Assembly: GCA_905147135.1 (NCBI GenBank) | Contig: LR990060.1 | Location: 7,456,001-7,520,000, forward strand | Direction of reading: 5' to 3' | Source: Blastobasis lacticolella | Lineage: Eukaryota > Arthropoda > Insecta > Lepidoptera > Blastobasidae | DNA length: 64,000 nucleotides | Shown: positions 18,876 through 30,215 of the stretch, in pieces | How positions within the stretch are numbered: position 1 is the first letter of the stretch | Layout of the letters: every line of letters begins with the position of its first letter | Made by a program: the position numbers and the translations under genes | The notes under the pieces: model-generated | What the model was told of the DNA's origin: nothing | The model's database searches: none | What the model saw: only the letters and a program-made list of their open reading frames with translations

Positions 18876-20670
18876 GCAGCGCTGCAGTGTTACCGATGCT
18901 TGAAACTCTGTCATCGGCGCCGTTAGCCCGCGGGTGGGCGTCGCGATAGCATCATCTCGTTATCTCCGTATCGGCATCGCGCCATCCTCTTAATTGCGTA
19001 CGAATGCCGCTGGAGTTCTTTGAAACGGTCATGATTTCGACGCGTGAGGTAAATTCCGTGAGGCTTGGGCGGATTGGTTGTGTACAGACGGCAGCGCCTC
19101 AAGCTACCCTCTTTAGATATTGGACTCGGATGGATGTACTTAATCTATAACGATGCAGCTTCTTTTAGGCTGGTGGTGGGTTGATGTGATGCCTTCAGTA
19201 CGAGGCAGCATCGAGCTATTCGCTACCAGTATAAAATGAGCATGCGTCACTATGGTGTAAAACCAAACGGTGACAGAGTTGAGGTCATGGTGCTAACGCG
19301 TGTACTTATTTGCAATTTGATGATTGGATTTACTTTTTAATTTATCCAGTTCTAATTAGTTTAGTATGCACGATTTGATACTACTGAAATATTTTCCTAT
19401 AAAAAAATTGTCAGAGCTGTTCTCTGGAGCTCTTATCGCTTTTAAATTCTAACATTAACTAAGTCAATTATAGTGCTACAATATCTTCACAGACACTCAA
19501 CTACAGACTTCTGACACTCAACTTACCATCATACAAAATCATATTATTACGCACACCTTCATACCATACGTCTGACGTGGTATATGGTAGACCGTTCCGG
19601 CGTGTCGGGCCTTTTAAACTTTGTAAATGCGTCCATTTGTGTTAATTAAGATTTGAACGTATGCGGTCAATCGCTGCTACCCGACATTGGGGTCTAAAGT
19701 AGCAAGAATGAGTCTAACGATTACAAGGTCACCGATATTACAGATAGAAGATAAGACTTGGCGATTTGTTGTAGAAAAATCGGGAAATTGAATTGATTAT
19801 ACTTATAAAGCTGACTAAAATTGAACTCTGTTGCACTTTTTAATGGAAAAGTAGTCTTTAACTATTGTTGAATCAATTTCATTTTGATTTCTATAACTCT
19901 TATAAGTAGTTATCGTAGGTAGCAGTGTCCTAATCATCATCATCAGTCCAGGGGTGCGAGTCTCGCGCTTTCGACATTAGAATGTCGTAAAACATCTATT
20001 AAAAAGTCACTGAATCTATATTGCAAGCAAAAACTTATACTCAACTATTTTCGCTATTCCTTTATTGTCGAAGATCGGTATAAATTACATTTTTAATAGA
20101 GGTATTTAAAAAGTTATATTTATTTTTTAAATGTTGAATTCGAGATGTCACCGCGTGAGAATTAGGCCCCAGTAGTATTTATGGTCCAAACAGGGCTCTT
20201 ATAAACACACTTGAAAATCAACTTTTAGTTATCAAAATTTATCGAACGTATCTACCTCAAACCTGTTGGGTTAATCTAAAGATTGCCTGAAAATTTCCTT
20301 AAAATCGTATCAAATCTTCGTAGTCCATACGGAATGTATTCAAATATGAGTCAAAACACCAACCTAGTAACACCATGGCTATTCCTAATAACATTTCCAG
20401 TAAAACATAACCTCCTCCAAACTTCACTTCTCCGACTCGAAAGCTTCGCCGCCGAGCTTTTAAACGCAGCTTTAAGCGCGTTATCGGCTGTTAATGTCCT
20501 CAGTTTAAGCTAATTAAGATAAAGCTCCGAACGGGAGCCGATTCCGATCAAGTTACACGACGTATATCTCGAGTGTTTATGTATCATTAAAGTTATAATG
20601 CATGTATTTTGGAATGAGTATTTATTTTGTTTGCAATTAAATGGTAAGGCGTAGAATAAATAAATATTCT
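18876..20670. other. No gene seen
   Basis: Unique-looking. More even composition at 18876..19100. No splice-supported exon. Confidence 0.4.
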
Positions 20671-20882
20671 CGGACAAATCCACACAGCGATATCTAGCCC
20701 CAAAGTAAGCAAAGCTTATGTTATGGGTGGTAGACTGAAAAAGTGCTTATTTTACATACTACACCCAGACCCGTAACAGAAATAAAAATTCATCGTTTCA
20801 ATTTGTGCTCGGCCGGAAATCGAACCCGGGACCTCTTGCGTGGCAGACAAAATATGTGAACCACTGAGCTACTCAAGTCGTC
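20671..20882 (-). mobile_element. SINE-B copy
   Basis: GGACAAATCCACACAGCGAT, AAAGTAAGCAAAGCTTATG, CAGACCCGTAACAGAAAT, CGAACCCGGGACCTCTTGCG and GCTACTCAAGTCGTC. Full-length. Confidence 0.9.
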
Positions 20883-20930
20883 AAGAATTTATAGATAGAA
20901 TTTTATTAAACGCTATTGATTTAACTTTTT

Positions 20931-21120
20931 TTATCTTATCTAATGGTAAGTGACAATGCGGATGAGGATGGAAAATACCTGTCTAGACCGAGCTTATTCA
21001 CTCTGGCCTTGATGGAAAGCAGGTCGAAATGTTCGCAACACATTGGCAGGGACACTTTCCCTGCCAGTAAGCCGTAAGTATTAGAAAGGTCGACTGTCGA
21101 GCCAAAGCGGTTCTTGAAAC
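20931..21120 (-). mobile_element. LINE ORF end, related to type D
   Basis: On the minus strand it reads GAACATTTCGACCTGCTTTC, then CAAGGCCAGAGTGAATAAGC, then TTGTCACTTACCATTAGATA and a run of A. This is the same arrangement as the AFKARVNRL end of type D, more diverged and frameshifted. Confidence 0.65.
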
Positions 21121-21360
21121 TGGATTATTTACAACATAAGGGTTGAAGGTGTACTCACGTATTGTGCGAAATAGTGTAGAATAATGTATTCGGTTTTAAT
21201 CCTCTTCTATCGCTAATATTACCTGATCTTAGATTTTAGCTGTCATCCCCGGTTATCACCAGAGTGCAGTACAATACTCTGGAGTTCCTTTTATTTTTTT
21301 GGGACTAAGGGCGGCTTGCACCAAATTCTTAAACGCATTTAAGCTGATTAAACATATCAC

Positions 21361-21704
21361 CATCATCATCATCTTGGCGTTAATGTCCCGGTTGTGCTCT
21401 CGTGAACGAGGGCCCGGGGTCCGCCTTGACCATGATCCAGGATTTGGCCATCAGGTAATTACAGTGGAGCGACTAACATCTGACCTCCGTGACCCTACTA
21501 CCAGGGGAACCTGACCAGAGGGGATCATGGTTCTGAATTTGCAGGTTTCATCACTATGTTTTCCCTCACCGTAAGTGCATCGGTTAGTATTCAACTAATG
21601 TACATAACTCAGAAATGAGTCATTGGTACATGGCCGCAGCGGGATTCGAATCCGGTACCTCTCGCTTACGAGTTGGATACTCAACCGCCCGGCTACCGAC
21701 GCTC
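21361..21704 (-). mobile_element. SINE-A, full-length
   Basis: (CATC)n, TTGGCGTTAATGTCCCGG, GAACGAGGGCCCGGGGTCCG through GGGATTCGAATCCGGTACC and CGGCTACCGACGCTC. Includes the tRNA-like head with A- and B-box. Confidence 0.95.
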
Positions 21705-21969
21705 GTGATACTTAAACAAATAACTTCAATCAAAATATTGTTAAGCGTCATTCTGAAACGTGTTTAAGAACTTTGTGCAAGCCGAGCTAAAAGTAACCTA
21801 TGACACTCTGGACTTATGTAATTATTAGTGAAAGAATTTTTGAAATTCATTCAGTAGGATGAGAATTTCCATTCAAAATTCCCGTTTTACCTCTTTACCA
21901 AATTCCGTGGTCGAAAATATAGGCCACTTTTTAAAAAGTGTGCGCGGACGAAGTCACGTGTATAACCAT

Positions 21970-22068
21970 ATTCATCATCATCATTATATCAGCCAGAAGA
22001 CGCCCACTGCTGGGCATAGGCCTCCCCCAGAGATCTCCACAAAGGCCGGTCCTGTGCTTTCCGCATCT
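21970..22068 (-). mobile_element. RTE-like LINE ORF end
   Basis: The minus strand encodes RPLWRSLGEAYAQQWASSG then stop and a GATGATGATG tail. It is very similar to 10229..10325. Confidence 0.8.
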
Positions 22069-22465
22069 AGCTGGTACCTGCGATCCTTACCAGGTTTAAA
22101 TAAAAAAATTTAGATATTTATATTTATATGTGTGCGTTATGAAAATTTATGTTTATCGAAAATACAATAATTATTTACATCTTTTTTACTTCAGACTTGG
22201 GAACAGCAAAATGTTCTGTTGTCAAAAAGGCCAGTTTATCTGAAATATTTCAACCACTGTTGCGGACATATAATGTCAATTTAATGTACCGTTTAATGCA
22301 ATTAAGATAAGTCCAATACAAACAGAAGCGGTCCCTTTGCGGGAAAACGGAATCGTTTATGTTGATTTTAAAATGCAATTACACGTTGCTTAACGGTCAT
22401 GCACGGAAGCAGGTTTAGGATATGGGTGTTTTCATTTTTAGCAAGTTGATTGAGTTACAGTTCGG

Positions 22466-22785
22466 GAGCGTCAGTGGCCAAGCGGTTAGGGTATCTGACT
22501 ACCTAACCGAGTAAAGGAGAGTTACCAATGACTCTTTTCTGAGTTATGAACATTAGTTGAAGACTAACTGTTGCTCTTACGGTGAGGGAAATCATCGTGA
22601 TGAAACCTGCACATTCAGGCGACTGAATGTCTACGATCCAATGTGGTCAGGTCCTCCTGGTAGCAGGGTCACGGAGGTCAGATGGCAATCGCTCCACTGT
22701 AATTACAGGTTCTGCCAAATCCTGGACCATGGTCAGGGCGGACCTCGGGTCCTCGAAAGCGTGAGCACAACCGGGAGTCCAAGAT
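22466..22785 (+). mobile_element. SINE-A, nearly full-length
   Basis: GAGCGTCAGTGGCCAAGCGG head with a shortened B-box region (about 30 bp missing). Then TGATGAAACCTGCACATTCA and CGGAGGTCAGATGGCAATCG to ACAACCGGGAGTCCAAGAT. Confidence 0.9.
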
Positions 22786-22929
22786 TATCGATCGACTGAG
22801 TTATAGTTCCGTTTCCTCAAATATGGTTTGCTTGTTTGCCAGGACTGTAGACAATGGAACAATGTAGTTTCAGGCTCCCTATGGGAAAGATGCGTGACGT
22901 AATGTATGTATATATGCATGGGTTACCTG

Positions 22930-23012
22930 CTTAATCCTCTTGACTCCATGCAGATTCGCGCCATACGAATTGTCGACGATCCCAAAGTAACAAGCAAGTC
23001 AGAACCACTGGT
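22930..23012 (+). mobile_element. LINE reverse transcriptase ORF fragment
   Basis: Encodes LDSMQIRAIRIVDDPKVTSK, the block that normally precedes the VFYRLYxGECSEEL region in jockey/CR1-like ORFs. Both ends are lost. Confidence 0.65.
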
Positions 23013-24449
23013 TTGTTTTGTATTCCATATTAAGTATATTATATTGAATAGTCTTATGAGGCGCAGTAAATATTAACTTAACTATAATGTAGACTGTACC
23101 TGTATGGGGCATGTTGTCCGATTGTCCTGCAACAAAAAAGAACACGGATTAAATATGGTTTTTGGCAATAACCCAAAGTAACTATAATCCTACTGATGTA
23201 CACCCTTGTGTTGTATAGGAGTATTGTAGTTGCTAGCAATTATCGTAGAGAACTGTTTAAAAAATAAGCTACCTATGTACCTATACCAAAAACACAAATT
23301 CTCTGGTTTACATAGTGTCTTTGTACCAGATTCTTGTATGAAATTCTTCCCTACTATCCGAAGTTTTGACGTTTTTATTATAATTATGTTTGTGCAATTG
23401 GCCGTTAGTAAATGTATCCAAATTAGTGTGTAATGTATTTCTACATAATAATAATATAAAACAAATCAAAGAAAAAGAAAAATAATGAAAACACAAAACA
23501 ACGCCACCTAGAAGCGATTTGTGGTTTTTCTATTTAACTGCGCATTTTGCGCACCATTGAATACCTATATTTATTAAAAGTATAAACCATAACTCAATTA
23601 CTAAACACTGAAACGAATGAAAGAATGTATGGAAATTGAATCCCTCAAAGGCAGTTTAATAAACTCTGGTTCATAACAATTTCATGCTAAGGTAAACAGA
23701 CATGCCTCGGTTCTACCTAAATAACTAAGTCCAATAAAATTTACATACTATTCCCAAACAACCAGCTCCAAGGACTAAATCCAGTCTCCAGTATTTTTCT
23801 CTTAAACAAAAAGAGAACCAGTAGCGACCCGAAATTAAAGGTCTTTTGCGGTATTTATTCGCATCATAACAATTTTCATGTCTCGCATAAAGTACCTAAT
23901 CTCTGACTAAGATCTGTTTGACGCCGAATTTTTAAAAATCCACATGACATCTTTATCGCTTGCTGCCTTTCTTTCTTACCACGATGGCTGTCGTGTAATA
24001 CGGGCGTGGGTTATGAAAATAATTAAAGGACGAACTTTAAGCCGCAATCTGTGTCGTAGATGATATACGGCTACGATAACATAGGACTGACCTTTGCCAC
24101 TTATAAACAAACATATAGTATACTGTCACGGGGTACCAATCGGCTCTCGAGACTGTCTCCAGCGAAGACCTTGGTCTACCACGCTTCAACGGTATTAGGA
24201 GGCACACGTAACGAGTGGCCACCTTGTTGTGGTCGTGAAAGTGTCTTAGAAGCATAATAAAATGAGAGCGTGGAGATAACGAGGAGATAAGGTACATGCA
24301 TGAAAACCCTCCAGTGATATGGAAAATCAATCAATCAGATTATTGAATTCCACTGCTGAATATCAAATACAAGCTCCAACCTTTGTAAGGCGTCGCTCTA
24401 TCAGCACAGGGCATCCAAAACGACTCTTGTAACTCCAGTAAAAGGCACT
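23013..24449. other. No gene seen
   Basis: AT-rich. The 24120..24260 segment (TCACGGGGTACCAATCGGCT) loosely resembles 48795..48840, suggesting an unrecognised old repeat. Confidence 0.4.
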
Positions 24450-24535
24450 CATCTCATCATCCCTATAGTAAATGCCGGCTCAGCGGCAAGCGGTAAATCT
24501 GAAAAACAAGGTCTGCTCTTCTCCTAGGAAAGCGA
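24450..24535 (-). mobile_element. LINE tail fragment, type E
   Basis: Reversed, it reads GAAGAGCAGACC and GCTGAGCCGGCATTTACT and ends in GATGATGAGATGAG. It matches 25141..25218 and 53829..53940 in order. Confidence 0.5.
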
Positions 24536-25140
24536 TTACTGAAAGCGGTTTCTCAGATACCATTGCATCAGTATTTTTCAATGCGATGACTGTCACCTAA
24601 CTCGCAACAACCCGTTATTCCTTTCAACCAAACCGTTTGGGTTAAAATTTGTCCCCAACACCCAAACTAGAACTCCCTTAACCCGCCCCAGAGCCTCACC
24701 AAAGCGCGTGTCCCGTAACACAGCGATCACAAGCCCCACAATTCAACTGTGACGCAGCCATGATTGCTGGCAAGGCACCCCGGCGATAGCGGGGTTAAAT
24801 AATAATTTATTCAAATTAAAAATACTTATCAAAATATGATGCGGTGCTAAATCAGCGGTAAGTGAGGGGGTGCGTGCGGGCCGGTGGTCGATGGTATCGC
24901 GGCGGCCGATCACCGTGAAAATCCAAAAAGAAATTACGGACCAAAGGTCGGTTACACGCGAATATCAGTTTAAAATGCGTGGCGCTATGGTAAGGCTGCG
25001 ACCTGCAGGGCTATTGTCTTAGTTGGCCATTGAGTTTTATATTAGATTGTTCTACACTATTTCGTGTACGTTGGCCACGGGCTATAGTAACGTCTCATGG
25101 ATTCTGGTAGGAAAACTCTTTCAGTAAATCTGCAATATCT
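24536..25140. other. No gene seen
   Basis: Includes a CpG-rich patch at about 24855..24935 (GTGCGTGCGGGCCGGTGG, CGCGGCGGCCGATCACCG) with no supported exon. Confidence 0.35.
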
Positions 25141-25218
25141 TTCCTAATAGAAGAGCGGACCCTAGCTGGCAGATCCGCTGGCCGCTGAGACGAGATTTAC
25201 TGGCTGAAGATGAAGAAC
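25141..25218 (+). mobile_element. LINE tail fragment, type E
   Basis: AAGAGCGGACCCTAGCTGGC, GCCGCTGAGACGAGATTTAC, then GAAGATGAAGAAC. Same family as 24450..24535. Confidence 0.5.
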
Positions 25219-25894
25219 AAAAGTCGTAGAGAGATTCAATACCTAAAAGTAAGCAGTGCCTGTTGTGTCTTAATCTTCTGTTACATAACTGTATGCTCTA
25301 TCGTGTGAAAAATAAACTGTTAAATAAATAAATAAAATAAGGTATTCAAGTTGCCTTTAACAAATTTTACTTACATACGGCCTAAATTGCAGGTCTCATT
25401 CCACCTAACATACATCTATATTTACGCCAACACACTTAAACAATTACCAGCCGTTACACCTCGCTTGTGAACAACCCCCAAGTGGTTCATAAGTTGTTCA
25501 TAAATTATTCAGTATCCTAAATGCGGCGTAAAAAATAAAAAAAGAGGAAAAGGAAAGCTTTATTCGCCCTAAATGCCAAGTGTGACCGCTGCTGCTTGCC
25601 CCCCATCAGATAATGTGTCCACTAACTGATTTGCATAAAATCATAACCCCACTAGTGATGTGCCAACGATACCCAGGGGCGTTTCCATGTCGATAGTTTC
25701 CTTTCGGCCGCGTATGAAACCGCGGTTTGGAACTAAGACTTTTTAATCGTTGTACCAGTTACGATCAAAGACTGTATCTAACAAGGACTATTGTTATTTG
25801 ATATATTTGCGTTGGATAAGACTTGGACAATGGACTGTTGCTGGTTATAATAAAAAAAAATTAAGTATTGAGAACCGTATGCGGCTATAGGTAT
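25219..25894. other. No gene seen
   Basis: AT-rich with short AATAAATAAATAAA tracts around 25315..25340. No exon. Confidence 0.4.
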
Positions 25895-26122
25895 AGGACT
25901 AGAAACTCAATTTTTGAACCGCTCGCCTCGAGTCTTAACGGTTTTCAGTTATTATTTTCGTAATGAAAAATTCAATACATAATTACATATTAAATTACAT
26001 TGGCAACGTGGAAGGTGAATGGTTCATAAATAAGAGAATATCAACGCCGAATATAATATTAAATTTTTCATGCCTTAAATTCTAAATTGGTACCTGTGAC
26101 TGGTTTATAAATAGAGCCCTAG
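25895..26122. mobile_element. Diverged MITE related to 15183..15422
   Basis: TTTTTGAACCGCTCGCCTCG at the left. The interior order (ATGAAAAATTCAATAC; TTAAATTTTTCATGCC; TTCTAAATTG) is the same as in 15183..15422. ATAGAGCCCTAGG at the right. Terminal repeats are decayed. Confidence 0.45.
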
Positions 26123-26145
26123 GTAATATTTTAAAGGACAGCTTA

Positions 26146-26203
26146 CGAGTTTTCGGGTGTTCTATCATAATTGAAAAATTATGATAGAACACCCGAAAAC
26201 TCG
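26146..26203. repeat. Perfect palindrome, 27-bp arms, 4-nt loop
   Basis: 26146..26172 and 26177..26203 are exact reverse complements around GAAA. The arm contains TTTTCGGGTGTTCTATCATA. No homologous flanks extend beyond the arms. Confidence 0.95.
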
Positions 26204-27375
26204 AATATAAGCAGTGTTTCATTAACTGTGAGTTTCAATTCTGTAATTAATTGTCCTAGGAAATCATAGTGTTTAAACGCAACAAGCGTTAATTTGATTC
26301 ACTGTAGTTCTTTTGTCGTTTGATAATCCTATTTTGAGTTGAAAGGGGGCAAGCCCGTAGACGTATTTTTATGGCTCATTTCATCGGAGCCGCCCAAGGT
26401 CCTCTAACGTGGCTTATAATGACTGCTATCAATCGATAGCAACCTGGACTACAACTACGACTAGCAACACGGCTAACCCTCGAAGCACTCTGAAGCATGG
26501 AACGTGTTTTCATCCTACAACCACATGCGAACCTCCTAAGAGACTAATATAAATCTGGAAGGAGAGGCTGGCTACTATAGCTGGTTCCCACGGATAAGGG
26601 AGCCACTGAGCCCAAATAATATACAAACCACATCATGATTGTGATTGATAAGTATAAAACAAAAAAATGAAAAAGAATAGATATTTTTTTCTCCTGCCCA
26701 TGCCTACAAGAAACGAAGGGCGGGCGTATCGAGAAATATTACGTAAAAACTATTAGCATAATAGCTGAGGACAAAACGCTAAATAACACAGGGACCCCAG
26801 ACCACTGATTAACCGGTCGCCTGTGATTGCATGCTTGCTGGCGATAGGCATACGCTATTTTTTGTCTTATACTTATGTGACTCGGACTATTGCTAGAGTA
26901 TTATATGAAGTAGCGATTACTGTGTTTATACCTAGCAGGGCCACTCGAGCTAGGGCGAAACGACTAGTGGCAACGCTTCGCTTGCTCAATGTACTCCTCA
27001 CGAATTTATGAACATGGTCCAATGTAACTCTGATGGAAATTACGATCAACCGAGTCATCTATCCAGTGGGGCCCCCGCTTGGAATATATAAAAGTAATAC
27101 TGATCGTTACTTAGTCTAATGTACTTCTCGATTTATGTTTTGGCTCCAAGGAATATTTACGTGCAAAAGAAATAGGGATTAAAAATTTAAAATATTTTTG
27201 TAGGTAGAATATGATTGGTGCCGTCACCATTATTCCTACCCTTACTTTGGTTTTCTGTGCTCATTTTTTTTAATTTTGTATTGCTCTTACCGCCTTAGTA
27301 CACTGACGCGTTCGGACGCAACTACACAAATATCGCTTTAGTTTAAGCGAGACAGATATTTCACAGTTCACACAC
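26204..27375. other. No gene seen
   Basis: Includes the small palindrome CTATCAATCGATAG near 26430 and otherwise unremarkable DNA. Opposing open frames at 26823..27058 are shadows without motifs. Confidence 0.4.
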
Positions 27376-27677
27376 AGCGTCAGTGGCCGAGAGTATACGA
27401 CTCGTGAGCCAGAGGTTCCGGTTTCGAATCCCGCTCCGGCCATGTACCAATGACTGTTTTCTGAGTACATACGTACGTGATAAAACCTGCATATTCAGGC
27501 GACTGGATGTGTAACCATGATCCAATCTGGTCAGGTTCCCCTTGTAGCAGGGTCATGGAGGTCAGATGGCAGTCGCTCCACTGTAATTACCTGACCTGCC
27601 AAATCCTGGATCATGGTCAAGGCGGACCCTAGGCCCTCGTGCACGAAAGCACAACCGGGACATTAACGCCAAGATGA
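27376..27677 (+). mobile_element. SINE-A, full-length with short internal deletion
   Basis: AGCGTCAGTGGCCGAG, GGTTTCGAATCCCGCTCC, ATTCAGGCGACTGGATGTGT and GACATTAACGCCAAGATGA. Part of the block carrying TACATTAGTTGAATAC is deleted. CACACAGCGTCAGTGG recurs right after the tail (27690..27705), a possible duplication of the head start. Confidence 0.9.
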
Positions 27678-27704
27678 TTTTTTTTTACACACAGCGTCAG
27701 TGGA

Positions 27705-27960
27705 TTTCGGGCGTTATAATTTTAGGCTGCTTTAAGGATTTTAATAGGGAGAAAGAGGCAGAGGACCTCAAGCGGCGCAAATATGGATCCCTTGGCCAGG
27801 GATTCTTATTTGCGCCATTTGGGGTAGAGACGACGCCTGGCGCCGAGTGCCCGAAAGTTCTTCCAGTACTTATCTGCCCGCCTAATCTACACGACTGGCG
27901 CCTTGCGGGCTTACGCGTACCTTGGCCAGCGCTTGAGAAAAAAAAAAGAAGTTTGGAAAA
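27705..27960 (+). mobile_element. LINE ORF C-terminal domain fragment
   Basis: Encodes AEDLKRRKYGSLGQGFLFAP then FGVETT. This resembles the ORF2 C-terminal block (...KYxxL...PxxVETxGxWG...) found in several non-LTR retrotransposons. The similarity fades after VETT, probably by frameshift. It starts just after a SINE-A. Confidence 0.55.
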
Positions 27961-29019
27961 AAATATTGTAAACTCAATAAACCTAGTAAGTACCTATTTA
28001 TTACAGTAAATATTTGTACTGTGCAGTTATTTAACCCGAAATAAAATTATAACTTATCATTATAATTTAACCAATACATTCACCCATTATCAACATTAGA
28101 AAAAGAGTAATTAAAAGACCACTCACAGAATGCTAATGAGCTGTGGAGTCCGATGTAAAAACCGTAGCCACCGGCCGGCGTTGCGTTATCTCTTCTTGGA
28201 ACTAGCGACATGCCAAATAATGTACAGTGTGTTTCATAAAAATAACGAAATTAAAAGAATACCTGGTATGAATATTGATTTGGCTAGAAGTTTAGGTTTT
28301 AGGACTTTTGTTACCACGGATGAAACTGCGTCGAAATATCGAAGTAAAAGCAATTCTTACCGTAATAACAAACCCGATAATATGTGTATATAGTGAAAGT
28401 GTGGCAAGGGATTATTTATTTCAAAATGTAATTTTTTCGTAATCAGTGTTGTGCCTTTGGTTATTTAGGATTAGAATGGTGACGATGATGACAATAAACC
28501 TAATTAGAATATTATCGGTTTCTATAGACTATCTGATTCTAAATAAGTAGGTTCTTAAGTAACATTTATGTTGCGAATAAATGCAATATTAGAACCAAAA
28601 AATAATTTAATGAAACAGCAATATTTTGAAATAGAAATATCGTGATTAAATATACACGACAAAGTATCAACTATAATGAAATTGTAGTGATAAAAAATAA
28701 ATTAATATTAAGTAAAAAAAACAAAATCCCAAAAGGTCACGCCAACTTCTACCAGGTTAGGAATCACACTCCAGACTTTGCATAGCAAACCAGTATGTTT
28801 ACCAAGGTGGGCATTTAAATTAGTTTTGATATTATTTTCATTATGTATTTAATTGAATATTCTATCGCATCTTAGATTGTGATCAAAGTGAACAAGCTAT
28901 AAATAAATTTATAATTAAGGTATGGAGCTAGGTGCTGTTCTGTGAATTGGTCTAATAATATTATTAACTAATGCACTGTGCATTAATTTTCTAGATAAGT
29001 TTTTAATCAAATCAAATTT
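27961..29019. other. No gene seen
   Basis: AT-rich. It contains a frame ending KPDNMCI at 28393 that I do not recognise. Confidence 0.4.
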
Positions 29020-29190
29020 GAATGTGTAACCATGATCCAATCGGGTCAGGTTCCCCTGTTCACAGAGTCACGGAAGTCAGATGGCAGTCATTCCACTATA
29101 ATAACCTGATCTGCCTAAATCCTGGTTTATTGTCAAGGGGGAACCAATGCTTTCGTGCGCGAGAACACAACCGGGACATAAACGCTAAAT
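29020..29190 (+). mobile_element. SINE-A, 5'-truncated
   Basis: GAATGTGTAACCATGATCCA, CGGAAGTCAGATGGCAGTCA, then ACAACCGGGACATAAACGCT. The head is missing. Confidence 0.85.
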
Positions 29191-29385
29191 TAAAAAAAAT
29201 TGTTTAATAGACACTAAAATAACTGTTTTATTAATGGAACGAATTAACTTTCCTTACTATGTACTTATCTAAATTATGTTTATATTCTTATTTTTCACTG
29301 AAATGAATAAGTATGTCTATTGAGCAGATTAATGATATGGCCACCAATGATAATTTTAATAACAAAACAATCCGAATTGAAATTG

Positions 29386-29504
29386 AAAATGTGCATGTGA
29401 TATGTCAGCCGAAGACAGCTCTTTTATATATTTTATACGCTTTCTTTTTTTCAAATATAAATCAAGCTCTGGACGTCGACGCTCACAGTGTTATTGTTCC
29501 TACT
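29386..29504 (+). repeat. Direct repeat DR2, copy 1
   Basis: GTGCATGTGATATGTC, TTATACGCTTTCTTTTTTTC and CAAGCTCTGGACGTCGACGC. The related copy 2 at 29744..29912 carries an extra GC-rich block of about 50 bp. Confidence 0.6.
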
Positions 29505-29672
29505 AGGACCTACTTTACCTACCCGTTTTCATTGCTAATAAACCTTCCTCTTGAATCACTGTGTCTATTGTTGAAAATCGGATTAAAATCCGTTGCTTAC
29601 TTAATCCGAAAGATACATACATAATTACATAGGGACAAACGGTGGAAAGCGACTTTGTTTTAAACTATGTAT
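29505..29672 (-). mobile_element. Helitron-like repeat, 3' end missing
   Basis: Reversed it reads AAAGTCGCTTTCCACCG, TTTGTCCCTATGTA, then GGATTTTAATCCGATTTTC and AAGAGGAAGGTTTATTAGC. It lies directly between the two DR2 copies. Confidence 0.7.
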
Positions 29673-29743
29673 AGATTGTCATTCCTTACTAAACATTATA
29701 TGTTTAATTAAAATACCTAATTCAGAATTTTCAATTTCTGACC

Positions 29744-29912
29744 AGCCTGTGCATGTGATATATCGGCGTCGCGGCCGTCACGTCGTCAGCCGCAGACCAC
29801 ACCAAGATATCTTAACCCTTCGCAGCTCGAGCTAAATTATACGCTTTTTTTTACAAAAATAAACCAAGCTGTGGATGTCGAGTCTCGCAGTGCTCTTGGT
29901 CTTTGTAAATGA
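29744..29912 (+). repeat. Direct repeat DR2, copy 2
   Basis: GTGCATGTGATATATC, then a GC-rich insert (GGCGTCGCGGCCGTCACGTC), then TTATACGCTTTTTTTTAC and CAAGCTGTGGATGTCGAG, parallel to 29386..29504. Confidence 0.6.
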
Positions 29913-30046
29913 TATTGAATAATTTTATTTATTCGTTTTTTATATTTTAACTCACAAATACTGGGTTGGCCGAAACAATATGTTCGAAAATAATATTAGA
30001 TTAGGCCAGAGAGATGGTATAAAAAAAATTAGGAATTTCATGAAAG

Positions 30047-30215
30047 ACCCAAAAAGCGATGGATTGACATCGCGGAGTCGAATGCCAAAGCCAACGGCCT
30101 ACGACGCGAGGATGCCGAAGACTGGGCGAAGTGGAAGAGAATGAGTAGGAAAGCGGACCTTGGCAGAAGTCCGCTAGGACTAACTAGGTGAACGCTAGGA
30201 CGATGATGATGACAT
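30047..30215 (+). mobile_element. LINE ORF C-terminus with GAT tail
   Basis: Encodes KRWIDIAESNAKANGLRRED then AEDWAKWKRMSRKADLGRSP and a stop at 30189..30191, then ACGATGATGATGACA. Same lineage as 42003..42150 and the tails at 34770..34855 and 52425..52478. Confidence 0.8.
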
